DNA of 8,116 bases from NCBI GenBank assembly GCA_002391235.1, contig DGRX01000031.1, forward strand, positions 21,126 through 29,241, in the 5' to 3' direction. Positions 5,238 to 8,116 of this stretch are shown piece after piece. The stretch comes from Treponema sp. UBA4377 (lineage in GTDB: Bacteria; Spirochaetota; Spirochaetia; Treponematales; Treponemataceae). The translations under genes were made by a program, and so were the position numbers. Each line of letters starts with the position of its first letter. Position 1 is the stretch's first letter. A model generated the notes under the pieces. The model made no database searches. It saw nothing but the letters and a program-made list of their open reading frames with translations, and had not been told where the DNA came from.

Positions 5238-5310
5238 AGGATAACATAGAATTGCAATTTAGTAAAGAAAAAAATACAAAAGTGTAACGAAATTTAGACT
5301 ATGTTATTCT
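5238..5310. repeat. 12-bp inverted repeat flanking the XRE upstream region
   Basis: AGGATAACATAG (5238-5249) and CTATGTTATTCT (5299-5310) are reverse complements at 11 of 12 positions, 49 bases apart. Between them, next to the left arm, is the 10-bp palindrome AATTGCAATT (5250-5259). The left arm lies just upstream of the XRE start; the right arm overlaps the stop codon of the controller-like gene. Paired repressor sites for looping or cooperative binding are plausible. No strong promoter hexamers were found in this 80-bp gap (5224-5303). Confidence 0.5.
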
Positions 5311-5609
5311 TCGTTTTGAGCCGTTGGAAAACGCTTTTCAACCAAATCCATAATGTCTTTTTCAAAGAAGTCTCGCACTTGCGCTCTTTGGCTACTGGCG
5401 TTGCGCAGAAAGAGGTCGGCGGGGTGAATTTCTAGCGCGTAGGCGATTTTTAGAATCAAGTCGAATGAGGGGAAATGTTTTCGAGCCTCTATGCCGCTGA
5501 TAGTGCTTTTTCCGCAGTCGCAAATGCCGGAAAGTTCTAATTGGGAAAGGCCTTTTTGTGTTCTGTAATAAATCATATTGTCAAAGAAATCATTTGCATA
5601 ATCTTTCAT
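5304..5609 (-). CDS. XRE-family regulator, controller-protein-like, divergent from the restriction enzyme gene
   Basis: 101 residues with one N-terminal HTH_3 domain: GLSQLELSGICDCGKSTISGI (20-40) contains the helix-turn-helix, followed by EARKHFPSFDLILKIAYALEIHPADLF (41-67). This layout and length match the C (controller) proteins of restriction-modification systems. The C-terminal third (68-101) is a charged helical tail (VRDFFEKDIMDLVEKRFP) longer than in minimal C proteins. Cys30 and Cys32 lie in the turn region, which is unusual and might sense redox or metal. It diverges from the Type ISP gene across a 196-bp region full of symmetric repeats. Inferred role: timing or limiting expression of the restriction enzyme, and autoregulation. 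It could alternatively be an unrelated XRE repressor. No obvious Shine-Dalgarno precedes ATG 5609; an internal ATG (Met12) is possible but would leave little before the domain. Confidence 0.8.
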   Translation of the reverse strand: MKDYANDFFDNMIYYRTQKGLSQLELSGICDCGKSTISGIEARKHFPSFDLILKIAYALEIHPADLFLRNASSQRAQVRDFFEKDIMDLVEKRFPTAQNEE

Positions 5610-5666
5610 ACGGTCAAAATAACCGACTTTTTTCTTAAAATAATTTGCTAGATAGACTTGTGTGCT

Positions 5667-5695
5667 TGTATAAGTTTATTTAATAAACTTTTTAA
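5667..5695 (-). promoter_or_regulatory. Possible promoter for the controller-like gene
   Basis: On the minus strand TTAAAA (5695-5690) and TATACA (5672-5667) are 17 bp apart, each matching consensus at 4 of 6 positions. It would give a leader of roughly 50 bases before ATG 5609. Support is modest, but the 19-bp palindrome lies exactly across the spacer. Confidence 0.35.
5672..5690. promoter_or_regulatory. 19-bp perfect palindrome, candidate operator
   Basis: AAGTTTATT (5672-5680) and AATAAACTT (5682-5690) are exact reverse complements around one T. It lies in the divergent region between the controller-like and Type ISP genes, over the proposed minus-strand promoter spacer. A dimeric repressor site is the simplest reading; a weak AT-rich hairpin is the alternative. 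Confidence 0.6.
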
Positions 5696-5703
5696 CTTAA
5701 TAA

Positions 5704-5779
5704 TCCTGTTATATAGACCTTTTTGGCTAAAAAGTCTATCATATAGACCGCAATTACAAAAAGAACGATTGTTTAGACC
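5704..5779. promoter_or_regulatory. TAGACC repeat cluster upstream of the Type ISP gene
   Basis: ATATAGACC occurs at 5711-5719 and 5741-5749, and the variant GTTTAGACC at 5771-5779, so three copies start exactly 30 bp apart. The middle copy is half of a perfect palindrome, GTCTAT (5734-5739) and ATAGAC (5743-5748), with a 3-bp spacer. A related AGATAGACT lies at 5650-5658. TAGAC (5714-5718) and GTCTA (5734-5738) can also form a hairpin through TTTTT/AAAAA with loop GGCT. C-protein operators (C-boxes) are short symmetric sites of similar style, so these are likely sites for the divergent XRE protein. Confidence 0.6.
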
Positions 5780-5805
5780 AAAAGTTAACGCCAAAAGAGG
5801 TTTTC

Positions 5806-8116
5806 ATGCAGACAGCGCCCCAAAACAGTTTTGAACAAATCATCAATAAGTACCGTGAGAACTCAACTTCTGAACGTAACAAAGGCGACAAGTTTGAACG
5901 CCTTATGAAAGCTTATCTTTTGACAAAGCCTGTTTATAAAAACTTGCTTACAGACGTTTGGCTCTGGTCGGAGTTTCCTTATAAGGACCAGTTCGGAACT
6001 GGCGGCAAAGATACTGGCATCGACATTGTTTGTCGAACCCACGACGGGGAGTATTGGGCAGTCCAGTGCAAATGTTATCGGCCAGAGGCCAAGATTGACC
6101 TTCGCCTTGTCAGTACTTTTTTAACCACCGCAAGTTTTCCTTTCAATACAAAAGACGGCAACAAAAACTTTAGCCACCGCATTTGGATTGATACGACCTA
6201 CGACGGTTTTAATGCAGAAGCCCTAAACGCGATAAATAAAGTTGGTTGTACCCGCCTTGGTTTAATCGAGCTTAAGAACGACGACGTAAATTGGGCAGAA
6301 CTTGATGCAGGAAAAAAAGGAGACGAAGCAACTCGCGTAAAATATGACCTCCGTCCGCATCAGAAAGAAGCCTTTGACGCTACCGTTCAGTATTTTGCAA
6401 ACCACGAGCGAGGCAAGCTCATAATGGCTTGTGGAACTGGAAAGACTTTCACTTCGCTTCGCATTTCAGAAGCGCTGGCAACCGACAGCCACTTGGTATT
6501 GTTTTTAGTTCCGTCAATCGCACTCTTGAGCCAGACATTGAAGGAATGGTCGGCGCAGGCCAAAGGCAACATTTTCCCGATTTGTATTTGTTCCGACTCC
6601 CATGCTTCTGATAAGTCAGAGGACTCGATTTCAGACCTCGCGCTTCCTGCGACGACTAATCCAGAAAACGTATACAAACAGTTTATTGATTTTAGAACCA
6701 GGCAATCCTCTGAAGACGGCATAATTGTCGTTTTCTCTACATACCAATCAATCGACGTTATCGGCGACGTTCAGAGACAAATCAACAGTTTGGATAAGGA
6801 TTCGTTCATTTTTGATTTGATTGTCTGCGATGAGGCGCATCGTACAACTGGCGTAAAACAAAAGGACAAGAAACAGTCGGCCTTTACAAAAGTTCACAAC
6901 AATGAAAATGTAAAAGCAAAGAAGCGTCTTTACATGACCGCAACGCCGCGCCTTTATTCTTCCGAGGCGCAAGCCAAAGCGAAAGAAAATGAAGTTTTGG
7001 TCTGGTCTATGGACGACCCTGAAATGTTTGGCGAAGAAATATACCGTATCGGTTTTGGCACCGCCGTTGAAAAGCAGTTGCTTTCTGATTACAAGGTAAT
7101 TGTACTGACGCTCGACGAGAACTCTGTTGACGCGGACTTGCAGAAACAAATTTTGGATGAACATTCAGAAATCAAAGCCGACGACGCAATTAAACTTATC
7201 GGCTGTATAAATGTCCTTTCAAAAAGAACGAACTACCTTACCGACAAAGAACTTTTTACAGATGTTGATCCAGAACCTATGCGGTCAGCGGTTGCATTTT
7301 GCAATAGCATTAAAAATTCTGAATACCTAAGAGACTCGTTTAACGTATGTCAGCAGGCCTACTATGAAAAAATGAGCGAAGAGGAACGTGCCGAGCTTGT
7401 TGTTGTAGAAGCCGACCATGTTGACGGGGGCATGGGCAGCACAATCCGCGAAGAAAAACTTGATTGGCTAAAGCGCGCTGATACAAATAAAAAAGAGTGC
7501 CGTGTTTTGAATAATGTCCGCTGCCTTTCGGAAGGAGTGGATGTTCCGAGCCTTGATGCCATCATGTTCCTTTCTAGCCGGAACAGCCAAGTTGACGTTG
7601 TTCAGTCTGTAGGCCGCGTAATGCGAAGGGCGGAAGGCAAGAAATTTGGCTACATTATCATACCAGTTGTTGTTCCTGCGAATGCAAACGCGGACGAGGT
7701 TTTGGACGACTCGGATGACTTTAAAATTGTGTGGTCTGTTTTGAACGCTCTCCGAGCCCACGATGACCGCTTTAATGCGACAATTAATAAAATTGAGTTG
7801 AATAAAAAGAAACCAAAAATCATTAACGTAACTGGCGGCGGCCGCTTTAATGGAAAGCCCGCAGTCAGCGGCGGCGACGATGATGATAGCATTGGCGAAC
7901 CAGTCCAAGGAGAGCTTCCTTTTGACGAGTTGCAACAGAAATTGTACGACCGTTTTGAGCAACTTTCAAATCAGGTTTTCGCAAAAATGGTAAACAAGTG
8001 CGGAAGCCGACGCTACTGGGCAGACTGGGGAAAAGACGTAGGCGAAATTGCAAAGCGTAACATTGACCGAATCAATAAACTGATTGCAGTCGATGGTGAC
8101 CACAAAGACAAGTTCA
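5806..8116 (+). CDS. Type ISP restriction-modification enzyme, N-terminal nuclease and helicase part; 3' end beyond the window
   Basis: ATG 5806 follows AAGAGG (5795-5800) by five bases; the frame stays open to the window end (770 residues). Residues 1 to about 165 form an Mrr-like PD-(D/E)xK nuclease: DTGIDIV with Asp73 and VQCK with Gln87 and Lys89. A superfamily 2 helicase/translocase follows, with Walker A ACGTGKT (208-214), DEAH (342-345), TATP (378-381), SEGVDVP (575-581) and motif VI QSVGRVMRR (600-608). Order and spacing match LlaGI/LlaBIII-type single-polypeptide enzymes, whose second half is an N6-adenine methyltransferase plus target-recognition domain; that half would lie to the right. 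Known of the family: they methylate one strand of an asymmetric site, and two converging translocating enzymes cut unmodified DNA. All visible catalytic residues are intact. Expression is probably set by the divergent controller-like gene. If the methyltransferase were absent, it could instead be another nuclease-helicase defence protein. Confidence 0.88.
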   Translation, partial: MQTAPQNSFEQIINKYRENSTSERNKGDKFERLMKAYLLTKPVYKNLLTDVWLWSEFPYKDQFGTGGKDTGIDIVCRTHDGEYWAVQCKCYRPEAKIDLRLVSTFLTTASFPFNTKDGNKNFSHRIWIDTTYDGFNAEALNAINKVGCTRLGLIELKNDDVNWAELDAGKKGDEATRVKYDLRPHQKEAFDATVQYFANHERGKLIMACGTGKTFTSLRISEALATDSHLVLFLVPSIALLSQTLKEWSAQAKGNIFPICICSDSHASDKSEDSISDLALPATTNPENVYKQFIDFRTRQSSEDGIIVVFSTYQSIDVIGDVQRQINSLDKDSFIFDLIVCDEAHRTTGVKQKDKKQSAFTKVHNNENVKAKKRLYMTATPRLYSSEAQAKAKENEVLVWSMDDPEMFGEEIYRIGFGTAVEKQLLSDYKVIVLTLDENSVDADLQKQILDEHSEIKADDAIKLIGCINVLSKRTNYLTDKELFTDVDPEPMRSAVAFCNSIKNSEYLRDSFNVCQQAYYEKMSEEERAELVVVEADHVDGGMGSTIREEKLDWLKRADTNKKECRVLNNVRCLSEGVDVPSLDAIMFLSSRNSQVDVVQSVGRVMRRAEGKKFGYIIIPVVVPANANADEVLDDSDDFKIVWSVLNALRAHDDRFNATINKIELNKKKPKIINVTGGGRFNGKPAVSGGDDDDSIGEPVQGELPFDELQQKLYDRFEQLSNQVFAKMVNKCGSRRYWADWGKDVGEIAKRNIDRINKLIAVDGDHKDKF

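Noticed and set aside
5224..5247. ATG at 5247 as the start of the XRE antitoxin
   Set aside because: The extra eight residues are not family-like and no ribosome site precedes them; MESVIKTLRE is the standard start.
5713..5739. Hairpin TAGAC(C)TTTTT-GGCT-AAAAAGTCTA as an intrinsic terminator
   Set aside because: There is no U tract after the stem and it lies upstream of a gene start, so overlapping operator symmetry is more likely.
5711..5749. CRISPR-like array from the 30-bp-spaced repeats
   Set aside because: The repeats are only 9 bases and the third is degenerate; the promoter setting fits operators instead.
7468..7962. 164-codon minus-strand open frame opposite the Type ISP gene
   Set aside because: It is antisense to intact helicase motifs V and VI; no domain or ribosome site was seen.
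1..8116. tRNA genes, insertion sequences, attachment sites
   Set aside because: No cloverleaf with a GTTC loop, no transposase or integrase sequence, and no terminal repeats were found by reading both strands.

Overview
The window is a bacterial chromosome segment with three parts: a plus-strand set of acyltransferase and small-enzyme genes (1-3419), a redox-regulator/flavodoxin pair (3454-4378), and a defence-type segment (about 4377-8116). The organism looks like a host-associated spirochaete of the Treponema type. That guess rests on overall impression only: moderate GC with heavy use of GCG/CGC next to A-rich lysine/glutamate codons, strong AGGAG ribosome sites, and the protein families present. 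No rRNA or other phylogenetic marker is in the window.

Region 1 (1-3419, all plus strand). The end of a tandem-GNAT acetyltransferase enters from the left and is followed by a 12-bp perfect inverted repeat. Then comes a tightly packed four-gene operon: a DUF2156 (LPG_synthase_C-like) protein, a single-domain GNAT acetyltransferase whose start overlaps the previous gene by 26 bases, a metal-dependent cyclase-family hydrolase, and a DUF1349 beta-sandwich protein. Genes three and four each have a strong Shine-Dalgarno sequence at the previous stop codon.

Region 2 (3434-4378, plus strand). A seven-codon reading frame with an excellent ribosome site ends inside the -35 box of a consensus promoter (TTGACA, 17 bp, TATAAT). 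A perfect 22-bp palindrome fills the spacer and -10 box of that promoter. The promoter drives an OhrR-type MarR regulator, with Cys15, Tyr29 and Tyr40 all present, and a short flavodoxin. The likely logic is peroxide- or electrophile-sensitive autorepression that also controls the flavodoxin.

Region 3 (4377-8116). On the minus strand, an XRE regulator overlaps by 14 bases a gene for a PBECR3-like nuclease, which looks like a toxin-antitoxin pair. Just downstream on the same strand is an apparent stand-alone RNA gene of about 114 nt with its own promoter, a closing stem, internal hairpins and an intrinsic terminator; I could not assign it to a known RNA family. To the right, a small controller-like XRE gene (minus) diverges from a large plus-strand gene that runs off the window. 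That gene encodes an Mrr-like nuclease joined to a superfamily 2 helicase, the front half of a single-polypeptide Type ISP restriction-modification enzyme (LlaGI/LlaBIII type). The 196-bp divergent intergenic region carries a 19-bp perfect palindrome, a GTCTAT/ATAGAC palindrome and TAGACC repeats spaced 30 bp apart, consistent with binding sites for the controller.

No tRNA, rRNA, CRISPR array, insertion sequence or att site was recognised. No stretch longer than 300 bases lacks a gene; the longest gaps are 4379-4520 (RNA gene) and 5610-5805 (control region).
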